A stretch of 64,000 nucleotides of DNA from Nosema muscidifuracis (taxonomy: Eukaryota > Microsporidia > Nosematidae). Under the pieces are notes generated by a model. The model worked only from the letters and a program-made list of their open reading frames with translations. It did no database searches and was not told where the DNA came from. The stretch spans positions 248,001 to 312,000 of the forward strand of contig JAIOKI010000020.1 in the NCBI GenBank assembly GCA_028335825.1, in the 5' to 3' direction. Positions 52,391 to 62,329 of the stretch are shown in pieces; position 1 is the first letter of the stretch, and each line of letters opens with the position of its first letter. A program made the translations under genes and the position numbers.

Positions 52391-52636
52391 CAACATATAT
52401 ATTATACTAGTACACTCAAACACACTACATATAACCTGTCAAATTTCATAAATCAGCAATTAATTATTAATTCTGATTTGTCAATTTAATTTATTAGTAG
52501 ATTAAATAATACATAATTTAAATTATTTATTACTCATGTTGTAGTTTTCGTATGTTATATTGCACTGATTGATTGAGAGATTAAGATTTCTGAGACTAGA
52601 TTAATACTGACTAGAATGTAGATATGTTATTTTGTA

Positions 52637-53873
52637 CACCAGGTTGATTCTGCCTGACGTAGACGCTATTCCCTAAGATTAACCCATGCATGTTTTTGAA
52701 GAAGTATCTGAAAAATGGACTGCTCAGTAATACTCACTTTATTTTATGTATATTGATGATAACTACGTTAAAGTGTAGATAATTGTATACAGTAAGAGTG
52801 AGACCTATCAGCTAGTTGTTAAGGTAATGGCTTAACAAGGCAGTAACGGGTAACGGTATTACTTTGTAATATTCCGGAGAAGGAGCCTGAGAGACGGCTA
52901 CTAAGTCTAAGGATTGCAGCAGGGGCGAAACTTGACCTATGGATTTTGTCTGAGGCAGTTATGGGAAGTAATAGATATTGTTTCATATTGTAAAAACATA
53001 TGAGGTGATTAATTGGAGGGCAAATCAAGTGCCAGCAGCCGCGGTAATACTTGTTCCAAGAGTGTGTATGATGATTGATGCAGTTAAAAAGTCCGTAGTT
53101 TATTTTTAAGAAGCAATATGAGGTGTACTGTATAGTTGGGAGAGAGATGAAATGTGACGACCCTGACTGGACGAACAGAAGCGAAAGCTGTACACTTGTA
53201 TGTATTTTTTGAACAAGGACGTAAGCTGGAGGATCGAAGATGATTAGATACCATTGTAGTTCCAGCAGTAAACTATGCCGACGATGTGATATGAGTATTT
53301 GTATTACATAATAGAAATTCGAGTTTTTTGGCTCTGGGGATAGTATGATCGCAAGATTGAAAATTAAAGAAATTGACGGAAGAATACCACAAGGAGTGGA
53401 TTGTGCGGCTTAATTTGACTCAACGCGAGGTAACTTACCAATATTTTATTATTCAGCGAGAATGGAATTTGAGAATGATAATAGTGGTGCATGGCCGTTT
53501 TCAATGGATGCTGTGAAGTTTTGATTAATTTCAACAAGACGTGAGACCCTTATAGACAGACACAATCAGTGTAGGAAGGAAAGGATTAAAACAGGTCCGT
53601 TATGCCCTCAGACATTTTGGGCTGCACGCGCAATACAATAGATATGAATCTTTATGGGATAATATTTTGTAAGAGATATTTGAACTTGGAATTGCTAGTA
53701 AATTTTATTAAATAAGTAGAATTGAATGTGTCCCTGTTCTTTGTACACACCGCCCGTCGCTATCTAAGATGATATATGTTGTGAAATTAGTGTAAACTAC
53801 TTGAACAAGATGTATTAGATCTGATATAAGTCGTAACATGGTTGCTGTTGGAGAACCATTAGCAGGATCATAT
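52637..53873 (+). rRNA. Small-subunit (16S-like) ribosomal RNA
   Basis: The gene starts at the microsporidian 5' consensus 'caccaggttgattctgcc' and ends after 'ttggagaaccattagcagga'. Universal landmarks are intact: 'gtgccagcagccgcggtaa' at 53,028-53,046, 'aaattgacggaag' near 53,370, and 'tgtacacaccgcccgtcgc' at 53,742-53,760. At about 1,237 nt it is far shorter than the roughly 1.8 kb of most eukaryotes, the hallmark of Microsporidia. No insertion interrupts it. The upstream 250 bp are AT-rich spacer. Confidence 0.97.
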
Positions 53874-54030
53874 CGAGTAACAGTTATTATACTAATGTAT
53901 ATTAATATATATATATGTTATATTATATATTAAATTTATATATAGATTATACTAGTGTATATTTATATATATATGTTATACTAATATATATTATATATAT
54001 ATGTTATAATAATATATATTATTATTTTAC
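53874..54030 (+). other. Internal transcribed spacer (only one), TA-rich
   Basis: The stretch between SSU and LSU, about 157 nt, is composed mainly of 'tatata' runs with three spaced echoes of 'tgttatactaatatat'-like units. There is no second spacer downstream, since the 5.8S-like segment is continuous with the LSU. Confidence 0.85.
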
Positions 54031-55595
54031 CCACACATGGGATCAATAGGATGCCACAGCGATGAAGGTCGTAGATGAATAAGAAAGCATTGTTACCGAA
54101 TATATACAGATGTGTATAGAGGACCCTTTGAACTTAAGCATATCATTAGAAGGAGGAAAAGAAACTAACCAGGATTTCTGTAGTAGCAGCGAGTGAACAA
54201 GAAGCAACCCGTGATTGTAATCCTATTGGAGATGTAAATCACTATTTTATTACTTATTTGTACAGAATATAATATTCGTTAGTTGAATAAAATAGTAAGT
54301 ATCAGCGAGTAGGGCTGCTTGGTAGTGCAGTCTGAATACAGGTAGAATGAGATATCTAAGGTTAAATATAATGGCATACCGATAGCAAATAAGTACTGCG
54401 AAGGAATTTGTGAAAATGTGTGGGGCAGCCTTATGTTTAAGGACCCGTCTTGAAACACGGACCAAGGAGATTATAGTTATAGCAAGATAATGGCTCAGTC
54501 GTTATTAATATGACAAGTTATAACTATAAGACCCGAAACACAGTGAACTATGCATGTTCTGGTTGAAGATAAGCAACAGTTTATTGGAAGACCATAATCA
54601 TTCTGACGTGCAAATCGATGATTTAAGATGTGTATAGTGGCGAAAGACCAATCGAACTGTGTGGTAGCTGGTTCACAGCGAAATGTCTCTCAGGACAGCA
54701 GTCATTGTATATAGGACATAGATGTAGGACACTGTTATAGTCTCGACTATGAGAAATCTTTAATTCTATGGTCTTCTGTAGATTAGGTTTACAGAATGAA
54801 TCTATTGTATGACTAGTGGGCACATGATTGTAAGAATGATGTGCAAAAAGGGATGAACCTTATGGAACATTAAATATTCTAAATAGTAGACAGTATACCA
54901 TAAATATGATGAATACATTGAGACAGTAGGGCGGTTGTTATGGAAGTAGAAATCCGCTAAGAAACGTGTTACAACGTACCTACCGAATGTATTATTGTAT
55001 AAAATGGAAGAAGATGACTACTTTTATGAGATGTTTCTATATGAGTATTTAGGTAGCTGTGCAATTTGTTTGTATTGAAGTATATGTGTGAATGTATATG
55101 GAAGAAACAAATGGGCCGATCTTGGAGGCAGTAACAATATATTTGTATAGATATAGACTAGGGTTTTCAATGGTATTGAAGTGAGTCGGTGTTATTGTAA
55201 AAACAAAGAAGATCAATAGTTCTTCACTTGACTACTGCAAGGCGACTTGATGATGACAGTATATAAGCGGTGTAAGAAAAATGAATTAGACTGTGTGTAC
55301 GTATGGATTGTCATGATAAGAAATACGTGTTATATATATATACTTGATAAAAAAGAAGTAGTGTAGCCGTACCTATACCGCATCAGGTGTCTTTGTATCA
55401 TAACAGATATTTTAAATTAAAGTAAGTAAGGGAATTCGGCAAATTAGATCTGTAACCTTGGGATAAAGATTGGCTCTAGCATGCTAGAACTTTTACTATG
55501 TAAGGAATCTGACTGTTTATTAAAAACATAGCTTTTTGTATTACAAGAAGTGAATTCTGCCCAGTGCATTTATTGTTAAAGTTGTGTAAGCGAAT

Positions 55596-55648
<53 letters not shown>

Positions 55649-55747
55649 TTAATTGGTGACGCGCATGAATGGAGCAACGAGATTCCTACTGTCCCTACTT
55701 ACAATTTTGTGAAACCACGAGACAAGGGAACGGGCTTGTTGTATATC

Positions 55748-55779
<32 letters not shown>

Positions 55780-56214
55780 TTAGTATGTTCTAATAATTAT
55801 TCGGTATATTGTAGAGAGGTGGGAGATGATTTGTGAAACCACTAGTATGTTTGAATATTTGTTTATTTGGATATATGGGGAGTTTGGCTGGGGCGGTACA
55901 GCTGTTAAAAAGTAACACAGCTGTCCTAAGGTAGATGAATGATGGATGGTAACCATCAGTTTATTATAAGGGAATAAATCTGCTTTACTTTATACATATG
56001 ACTGTATTTAGTAGGGAAACCTTGGCCTAGCGATCCCAATTACATTCATTATGTATTGGGTGATTGAAAAGTTACCACAGGGATAACTGGCTTGTAGCAG
56101 GCAAGCGATCATAGCGACTCTGCTTTTTGATTCTTCGATGTCGTCTCTTCTGATCATCGTAGTGTATATGTTACGAAGTGTTGGATTGTTCACCCGGTAA
56201 TGAGGAACGTGAGA

Positions 56215-56256
<42 letters not shown>

Positions 56257-56520
56257 TAAGTATTTTTGAGTGAACTTTGATAGTACGAGAGGAACTCTAA
56301 GTGATGACCACTGGTAGTGCGATTAACTATTAAGTTATGTTGCTTAGCTACGTCGTTTCGATTAAGGCTGAAAGCCTCTTAAGCCTGAAGCGTAGCTCAA
56401 AGATACATTTGGGAGAATACTACTCTATTAAGCAGAACTGTAAGAATGAAGGTGTATGCCGACATTTTGAGGTTACTGCTTTTTGTATTACAGTGTAGGT
56501 GTGTATGTAATTTTCATAGT
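54031..56520 (+). rRNA. Large-subunit (23S-like) rRNA with fused 5.8S segment
   Basis: It begins around 'cccacacatgggatcaatag'. The 5.8S-equivalent ('cagcgatgaaggtcgta' near 54,057-54,073) runs straight into the LSU-proper start ('tttgaacttaagcatatc' near 54,128). Landmarks include 'aaccaggatttctgtagtag' near 54,167, the 'ctcttaaggtagccaaatgc' block at 55,620-55,640 (the target of R2 LINEs elsewhere, here uninterrupted), 'gaaaagttaccacaggg' near 56,065, and the sarcin-ricin loop 'agtacgagaggaac' at 56,283-56,296. The length of about 2.49 kb is normal for microsporidia. The exact 3' end is uncertain by some tens of bases. Confidence 0.95.
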
Positions 56521-56574
56521 TAAGATTGTTAATAAGAAATATGACTAGGAATATGTTTTAAGTAAATTGATCAA

Positions 56575-56719
56575 ATAAAAATCAAATATGTTATGCAGAA
56601 AGTAAACAATCGAAAGATTAGAACATACACTAGATTAAGATGCAATCTAGTTAAGTGGTCATCCTCATTAGCTTGTTCCGGAAGAATCCCTCAGTATTAT
56701 AGAGAACATTGCTTTCTAT
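56575..56719 (+). mobile_element. Older APE-type LINE, left piece (ORF2 interior), split by a younger LINE
   Basis: The plus strand encodes 'RKIRTYTRLRCNLVKWSSSL' and 'RIPQYYREHCFL', homologous to ORF2 of the young LINE ('TKIRCNLIRWSSAL', 'RIPQYYREHCFL', 61,950-62,050). It is a 5'-truncated copy starting within ORF2, only about 50 bp beyond the LSU 3' end. It is interrupted at 56,719, inside the zinc-binding motif, by the insertion that ends at 62,673. Its continuation is at 62,674-63,332. Confidence 0.85.
56705..56719 (+). repeat. Target-site duplication, left copy
   Basis: 'aacattgctttctat' is repeated exactly at 62,674-62,688. It is ORF2 sequence of the older LINE, and the two half-sites join cleanly into that older copy's reading frame when the young element is left out. 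Confidence 0.88.
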
Positions 56720-56722
56720 AAT

Positions 56723-56884
56723 ATGGGGTTAGACAATTGTAAAAAAACACTCCGCAGAGATGCAGCACAAACGAGGACTTACCAACCTCAAAAGTACAGA
56801 AAGATAGTCAAACATCTTTACTGGAAGGAATTAAAAGTAGTTATGGTACTCTTAGCACTGGTAATGCTTTGTACTATGACATAA
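56723..56884 (+). CDS. Short open frame at the 5' edge of the young LINE
   Basis: There are 53 codons from an ATG only 3 bp inside the element's left boundary to a TAA at 56,882, in a different frame from ORF1 and overlapping its start. The peptide begins 'MGLDNCKKTLRRDAAQTRTY' and ends with a hydrophobic run, 'MVLLALVMLC'. It may be chance, an upstream regulatory frame, or the out-of-frame remainder of a truncated 5' region. Confidence 0.2.
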   Translation: MGLDNCKKTLRRDAAQTRTYQPQKYRKIVKHLYWKELKVVMVLLALVMLCTMT

Positions 56885-58629
56885 AAAAATTGAATAGTCT
56901 CTACTCAAAAACAGAAGTTTTGTTTGAAAAAGCAAGTAAAAATTTTTATCATATTGATAAAGAAAAGAACAGAGATATTTACAACATCTCTAGATACTCA
57001 TTAAGTCTGATAGACTTGATTAAGCTCCAAGATGCACATGTTAAGTCGTGTCAACGTGAACTGAGTACACAAAAGAAGAAGTATGAATTACTTCAAAAAC
57101 AAGTGAATGATCTCATCAACCGTGTCAATTATGATGATGTCAATAAAGTAAACGCTGAATCAATGAATGAAGTGAAGCAGGAAACTGCAATAAAAGACAA
57201 AGATCGAACTCCTCATCCGGATAACTCGATTGTAAAAGAGGATGGTAAGGTCACCATGCCATCTCAAATAACAAGCATTGGATCGCCCAAGTCCTCTGCA
57301 CTATCAGTCTTCCTTTCCAAGGTAGCAAAAGCTTCCTGCAAAGGCAGGAAACCAAAGAGTCCCATTCTTTTAAAGAGAACATCTGAAGAAGGATGGACAA
57401 AGGTCGTAGCCAGCTACGGAAGATCAGTAGTGATCAAAAAAGATAGTCTATTGGCTGATAAAATGGAAGTTATCGATGACAACAGGTATACCTCACTAAT
57501 GCCTGATTGGATTCGTAACATTAACAACAGTGAAGAGTCATCTGATGACTCTAATGATAAGAGTTATCCCTTAGCTTATCTAGGGGATCCTAAAAGACAA
57601 CAGAGGTCGAAACGCCTTGATAAAAGTAACTACCCTCTGAGGCTATCAGAGGATGTAAAAAAAGAAAAGGAGCCGAAACACTCCATAAAAGATAATATAC
57701 ATCTAGATGCCAATATGTGTAATCTAGATGTTATCACAAAAGAAGGCCTCCAAGGGCCTATGATAGTAGACCACAAAGCGACTGACATCTTAATTGAGTC
57801 TGTAGAGTCCTTTGTGGAAACAATAAAAGAGGAACAATTTTCTAAGTTGCATAACTTGCAAGAGACTAAGAAAAATGTTGTACTCAACAAAAGGGAGAAG
57901 TCGAAACGCTTCACAAATAAAAACTACCCTAAGGTTGGCAAGCCGAAGGATGTTCTAAAAGTTCCCAGTAAAACCACTAAGGGAAGTGTGGTATCACACA
58001 AACAAAAGAAAAATCTCTTAAGGAGACTTAGAGAAGACTCAGCTCATAAAAAAGTTGAAATAAAAAATTTTATTGCCCCTAAAATGAAGGACAATAGAGA
58101 CAAAAAGCCAGTAAAGAAGAATACTGGAGAAAAATGGACAGATAAGCTGTCTAGAGAAGAACTCCTCAAAATCATGCTTGAGGGGAAGAAACCAGCCGAA
58201 AATAAGTATCGGCTGGTTACAATGGAAGGTCTACCATCAGGAGAGGGCCATAAAAATTTAGCTGTCTGGGCTAAGATACTAGGTGTTAAGGAATCAGATA
58301 TTCCTTACATAAAAGATGTCAGTGGGAAGACGATCCTTTTAGTAAGATATGAAGCTGTTCTGAGAGTGGCAGACAGTCTTTGTAGAATTGCTGAGGGAGT
58401 CAGATGCCTGTCTGAGCCAAATGCCTTGAGACAGTTCTTGTCTTATAATAAAGATAAAATAGTAGCAGATCTTGCTGTTATTAAAAAAAGCTGGAAGTCT
58501 TTTGTTCCTCTGCAAAAGTCTATAAAAGTTATAGTACGATGTCTTAATAATTTGGAGACAAGTATGTTAAAAAAGTTTGCTTTAGATGATGAAGCTATAA
58601 AAGATATTCTGGAGGCTAATGGTCCCTGA
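56743..58629 (+). CDS. LINE ORF1 protein (start uncertain)
   Basis: The frame is open from just after a TAA at 56,740 through the TGA at 58,627-58,629. No ATG is in frame until 57,163; reading from a TTG at 56,869 would give 586 residues. The true start is therefore either non-AUG or lost by 5' truncation. The protein is very basic and lacks CCHC knuckles. A helical, coiled-coil-like stretch ('RELSTQKKKYELLQKQVNDL') is near residues 65-85 of the 586. A motif recurs as 'RSKRLDKSNYP' (about residue 246) and 'KSKRFTNKNYP' (about 343). The C-terminal 150 residues ('YRLVTMEGLPSGEG...ILLVRYEAVLRVADSL') alternate strands and helices, reminiscent of an RRM-like RNA-binding fold; that is inference. 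It probably coats the LINE RNA as a chaperone. It overlaps ORF2 by 11 nt. Confidence 0.85.
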   Translation, partial: KNTPQRCSTNEDLPTSKVQKDSQTSLLEGIKSSYGTLSTGNALYYDIKKLNSLYSKTEVLFEKASKNFYHIDKEKNRDIYNISRYSLSLIDLIKLQDAHVKSCQRELSTQKKKYELLQKQVNDLINRVNYDDVNKVNAESMNEVKQETAIKDKDRTPHPDNSIVKEDGKVTMPSQITSIGSPKSSALSVFLSKVAKASCKGRKPKSPILLKRTSEEGWTKVVASYGRSVVIKKDSLLADKMEVIDDNRYTSLMPDWIRNINNSEESSDDSNDKSYPLAYLGDPKRQQRSKRLDKSNYPLRLSEDVKKEKEPKHSIKDNIHLDANMCNLDVITKEGLQGPMIVDHKATDILIESVESFVETIKEEQFSKLHNLQETKKNVVLNKREKSKRFTNKNYPKVGKPKDVLKVPSKTTKGSVVSHKQKKNLLRRLREDSAHKKVEIKNFIAPKMKDNRDKKPVKKNTGEKWTDKLSREELLKIMLEGKKPAENKYRLVTMEGLPSGEGHKNLAVWAKILGVKESDIPYIKDVSGKTILLVRYEAVLRVADSLCRIAEGVRCLSEPNALRQFLSYNKDKIVADLAVIKKSWKSFVPLQKSIKVIVRCLNNLETSMLKKFALDDEAIKDILEANGP

Positions 58630-61600
58630 AAATAAAATTCTAAATATTGATTTATTACGATTCACTCTAAGGAATCAAAAAACTTCTTTATTTAAGCTTC
58701 TTAGAAGCAACAAAAGTATTTGTATTGATTTAAGTTACAAACTTATTAAAATCAAAAGTAAATGTCATTCGAGATCCCTCGGAGTAAAATCTTTAAATTA
58801 TAATGTAATGTTTAATTTAAGAAAAAAGATCAAGCTTAACAGCTTACAAAAGAAGCTCTGCTTAGTAAAGGCCTTGGCAAGCCATATTAAGATTTTAGAG
58901 TTACAAAAGCAACTTACAAGAGTTAGTCCAGTTTTAGATAACTGTATTGTAGGTAGTAAAAGACATCGCAGACGTGATACAACATTTACTTTCTTTGTTG
59001 TAAAGAAAGTACAAAAAGACAACTTCATTAATGCATTTAAGCAGTTAAACATTAATGTGTTAAAAGAAAAACCAGCTAAGTTTAAGCAGGTACAAAAGTT
59101 AAAGACTCTTGACAAAGTTAAGCTTTGTAGTCTTAATATAAATCATCTTTATGGGAAGAAGGAGGACTTAGAGATCCTTTTGAAAGTAGAGAAACCATCA
59201 ATTTTATGTCTACAAGAAACATGGAAGAAATCCACTTTTATTGGAAGACTAGAAAAGTATATGGTAATGGAAACACCTGCCATAGGTAAAAATAAACCAG
59301 GTTTAATGACCTTGGTAAGAAAAAGTGGAGCAGTGAGATGTTCTAAAAAAGGTAATGATGACAACATCCTACAAACGGTTGTTGAATTCAAAACAAGTAC
59401 AGGATGGACAAAGATACTAGTTATCAATGTCTATGTGCCACAAGATAGAGAGCTTAAGCAATTAACTCTCATAAAATTAATCAACCTTCTTAATATTGAG
59501 AAGAACAAAAGATGCTACAAGGAGATTATAGTAATGGGAGATATGAATTGTAAAGATTCAACTCTCAAACAAAAGCTTGTTGCTGGAGGTTTAAATCCTC
59601 TTATCAACTACAATAGAGTATCAGGAACTAGAATCCTGAGTAATGGTAAAGTCTCAAAAAGACGTATTGATACGATCTTTAGAGTCTTAAAACAAGACAG
59701 TGAGAAGGTTACTATCTCACGAAGATGGGCTGTAGGAGATCATCTACTACTTAGAAGATACATAACTCTTCCTTCTCCAGTAGTAGAGACATCTTTTACA
59801 TATAACAGAAAGAAGATGCAAGATCCTCTTATTGAAGAGAAATTGAGTCAGCTTTTGAATAGGAAACTATTCACAATAGAAGAACTCTCAAGAGTTTTAA
59901 AAGAAGTATGTACAACTGAAAAGGTGTACGATAAAGTTAAGGTAAGAAAAGGATTACCTATTAAATGGAAGCACATTAATGTGTATAAAAGATTTAGACT
60001 TGTCACAAAGCGAGTACTAAAACAATGGAATGATGTAAATGCTTTTAGGTATTTGACATTAAAAAAAGAAGTTGAGGAAACAAGAGTGAAGGTTCGGCGA
60101 GAACGAGCTAATCTCTGGGCCTTTAATGGCATAAACCTCTATAAAAGTAATCGCTCTAGAGATTTCTGGAAGTGGCTAAAGGGTATGTCTAACACATCAG
60201 TTAGACTAGACAATGTTTGTCTTCAAGACGAGGAGGGCATAGCTCACAATGAGCAACAAAAGAAGCTAGAAATAGCTAACAAATTTTATGCTAAATTAGC
60301 AACATCAACTGTAGATAGTGACTCTATATACAACAAAAGTCTTTTAAAAGAGCCTCCTGATGACGTCACAATGGAGGAATTAATAAAAGCTACAAATAAT
60401 TGTGGCAATAACAAAGCAGCCGGTCCGGATGAAATTCCAACTGAGCTATACAAGGTACTACTTAGGCCTAGTCTAGTAGATAAAAAGCTGCCCTCATTCC
60501 TGGTGGATGAGATCAACAAATTTATAACAGGTGCCAGCCCACCTGTTTATTGGAGTGCTGCTGATATGGTATGCCTCCATAAAAAGGGAGATGAAACAGA
60601 TATCAACAACTATAGAGGTATTGCACTGATTAATACAATCAGTAAAATATACCTAAAAATAATCAATGATAGACTTACACAGTTTGTCGATACAAATAAC
60701 ATTCTTTCTCCTTATCAGGCTGGATTTAGAGCAGGAGAAGAATGTATGAACCAGGTAGCAACTTTATTAGAAGTTGTTAAAAGAAGAGAATTTCGAAGTC
60801 TGAAGACATATCTGTGCTTCATAGACTTCGAAAAAGCTTATGATAATGTTAGCCATGAGCTATTATTTAATAAGCTACAAAAGTATTGTATACCAGAATA
60901 TCTGATAAATACATTGAAAGATATATATGGTAACACACAAATGAGAATCCGCATAGGTGGAGATACAAGCAGTGGCTATAGCTACAGAAAAGGTGTGAGA
61001 CAAGGATGCCCTTGTTCTCCAATGTTGTTCAATCTGTTTATTAATGACATTTTTGATGACATGACAAAAGTGATTGTACCTCGATCAACAATAGCAATAC
61101 CAGGACTGATGTTTGCAGATGACATTGTTGTCTTTGGTGATTCAAAAAATGATTTGGAACTAAAAATTCAACAAATCAGTAAATGGGCAGTTGACAATCA
61201 AATGAGAGTTAACTGTAACAAAAGTGGTATTCTCGTATGGAACACCAATACAAGCTATGAGTCAGAAGATATCTCTATAGATATTGACTTCGGAAGGATC
61301 TGTGAAGTCACAGAATACAGGTATTTGGGTGTTTTGATTAAAAGAAGCACCCTCGAAGATCATCTTGTAAAAGATGGAGCCTTTAGAGGCAAAAAAGCAT
61401 TAGAAGCATTGAAACCAAAGCTTCTTAACAAGAGTATATGTATTCCGTTCAAGGGAATACTAATAAAGAATGTACTAGTACCTGCACTCATGTACGGTAG
61501 TGAGTTATGGGGAATGTCTAGTACAAGATCAGGGAGAATCAGTAGGATTCTCAGAAAAGCTGTCCGGATGATATTCTGGACAAAAATAGTTCCATTAGAT

Positions 61601-62329
61601 AGGATAATGGATGAGTTCTGTATTAACAGGATTCAAATACAAGCAGCTCTAAATCGCTTTAGAGCATTAAGGAAGTGGAAACACAACAAAACTATAATCT
61701 CGGAATTTGTAGAACAAGTTCCAAGAGCCAAAAAGACTACATGGAGTTCAAGAACTCGACGGTGGTGTAAAAGATATGTCGGACACGACTATGAAAGTAT
61801 TGACTACAAAGTAGCCAAACAAAGAATAATAGAGGTATTGAAAGGTAGGAGATCCTATAATACTACCATAGCATCCTCACTAGCAGCACAGTATGGTATA
61901 TTTGAGTCTCAACTCAAGTACATACTAACACAAATAAATAAGAGACAGATAAGGAATTACACTAAAATAAGATGTAATTTAATTAGATGGTCTTCTGCGT
62001 TAGCTAATGCTCTTAGAATCCCTCAGTATTATAGAGAACATTGCTTTCTATGTGAGGGAGAACAGGAAAATCTTGAACATTTCCTGTTAGATTGTCCATC
62101 CTTATCTGAGACAAGATCTCTTTATGAGAACAAAATTACAGAGTTAAATTCTTTAACTCTGACAAAAGTAGAACGAGTTAAGATGATCATTGGTAATATC
62201 AATGACATCAAGACTTCACCAACAGGAAGAAAAGCTCTACTTGTAAGAGTAGAATTTCTTGATAAAATGATAGTACAAAGATATATCATTGTACAACAAA
62301 AGAGTAGACTTCATGTCTCATCAGAGTAA
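58619..62329 (+). CDS. LINE ORF2: APE endonuclease + reverse transcriptase + zinc-binding motif
   Basis: This intact protein of 1236 residues would nick the target and copy the element RNA onto it. Residues 1-160 form a basic N-terminal region of unknown role. The endonuclease (about 163-380) shows 'LNINHL', 'LQETW' (~197), 'NVYVPQ' (~268), 'GDMNCKDS' (~305), 'RRIDTIF' (~347) and 'GDHLLL' (~373); the last has Gly where 'SDH' is usual. The RT (about 590-900) shows 'NKAAGPDEIP' (~597), 'NNYRGIALINTISKIY', 'FIDFEKAYDNV' (~735), 'GVRQGCPCSPMLF' (~791) and the catalytic 'FADDIVVF' (~830). A C-terminal CX2CX8HX4C ('CFLCEGEQENLEHFLLDC', ~1141) may bind nucleic acid. No RNase H is visible. It starts inside the end of ORF1 (ATG at 58,619, TGA of ORF1 at 58,627), which suggests termination-reinitiation. 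Confidence 0.96.
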   Translation: MVPENKILNIDLLRFTLRNQKTSLFKLLRSNKSICIDLSYKLIKIKSKCHSRSLGVKSLNYNVMFNLRKKIKLNSLQKKLCLVKALASHIKILELQKQLTRVSPVLDNCIVGSKRHRRRDTTFTFFVVKKVQKDNFINAFKQLNINVLKEKPAKFKQVQKLKTLDKVKLCSLNINHLYGKKEDLEILLKVEKPSILCLQETWKKSTFIGRLEKYMVMETPAIGKNKPGLMTLVRKSGAVRCSKKGNDDNILQTVVEFKTSTGWTKILVINVYVPQDRELKQLTLIKLINLLNIEKNKRCYKEIIVMGDMNCKDSTLKQKLVAGGLNPLINYNRVSGTRILSNGKVSKRRIDTIFRVLKQDSEKVTISRRWAVGDHLLLRRYITLPSPVVETSFTYNRKKMQDPLIEEKLSQLLNRKLFTIEELSRVLKEVCTTEKVYDKVKVRKGLPIKWKHINVYKRFRLVTKRVLKQWNDVNAFRYLTLKKEVEETRVKVRRERANLWAFNGINLYKSNRSRDFWKWLKGMSNTSVRLDNVCLQDEEGIAHNEQQKKLEIANKFYAKLATSTVDSDSIYNKSLLKEPPDDVTMEELIKATNNCGNNKAAGPDEIPTELYKVLLRPSLVDKKLPSFLVDEINKFITGASPPVYWSAADMVCLHKKGDETDINNYRGIALINTISKIYLKIINDRLTQFVDTNNILSPYQAGFRAGEECMNQVATLLEVVKRREFRSLKTYLCFIDFEKAYDNVSHELLFNKLQKYCIPEYLINTLKDIYGNTQMRIRIGGDTSSGYSYRKGVRQGCPCSPMLFNLFINDIFDDMTKVIVPRSTIAIPGLMFADDIVVFGDSKNDLELKIQQISKWAVDNQMRVNCNKSGILVWNTNTSYESEDISIDIDFGRICEVTEYRYLGVLIKRSTLEDHLVKDGAFRGKKALEALKPKLLNKSICIPFKGILIKNVLVPALMYGSELWGMSSTRSGRISRILRKAVRMIFWTKIVPLDRIMDEFCINRIQIQAALNRFRALRKWKHNKTIISEFVEQVPRAKKTTWSSRTRRWCKRYVGHDYESIDYKVAKQRIIEVLKGRRSYNTTIASSLAAQYGIFESQLKYILTQINKRQIRNYTKIRCNLIRWSSALANALRIPQYYREHCFLCEGEQENLEHFLLDCPSLSETRSLYENKITELNSLTLTKVERVKMIIGNINDIKTSPTGRKALLVRVEFLDKMIVQRYIIVQQKSRLHVSSE

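Noticed and set aside
52153-52489. Two overlapping plus-strand frames (85 and 97 codons) rich in Thr, His, Ser and Pro
   Set aside because: They overlap in different frames within a G-poor block where stop codons are rare, sit next to the rDNA, and show no domain. Treated as spacer composition.
55600-55660. Possible R1/R2-type insertion in the LSU
   Set aside because: The conserved target block is continuous; the LINEs lie downstream of the LSU 3' end, not within it.
52819-56193. Several 60-70 codon minus-strand frames inside SSU and LSU
   Set aside because: They fall within rRNA genes with intact landmarks.
58798-60519. Minus-strand frames of 77-105 codons
   Set aside because: They are antisense to ORF2 of the LINE, which is intact on the plus strand.
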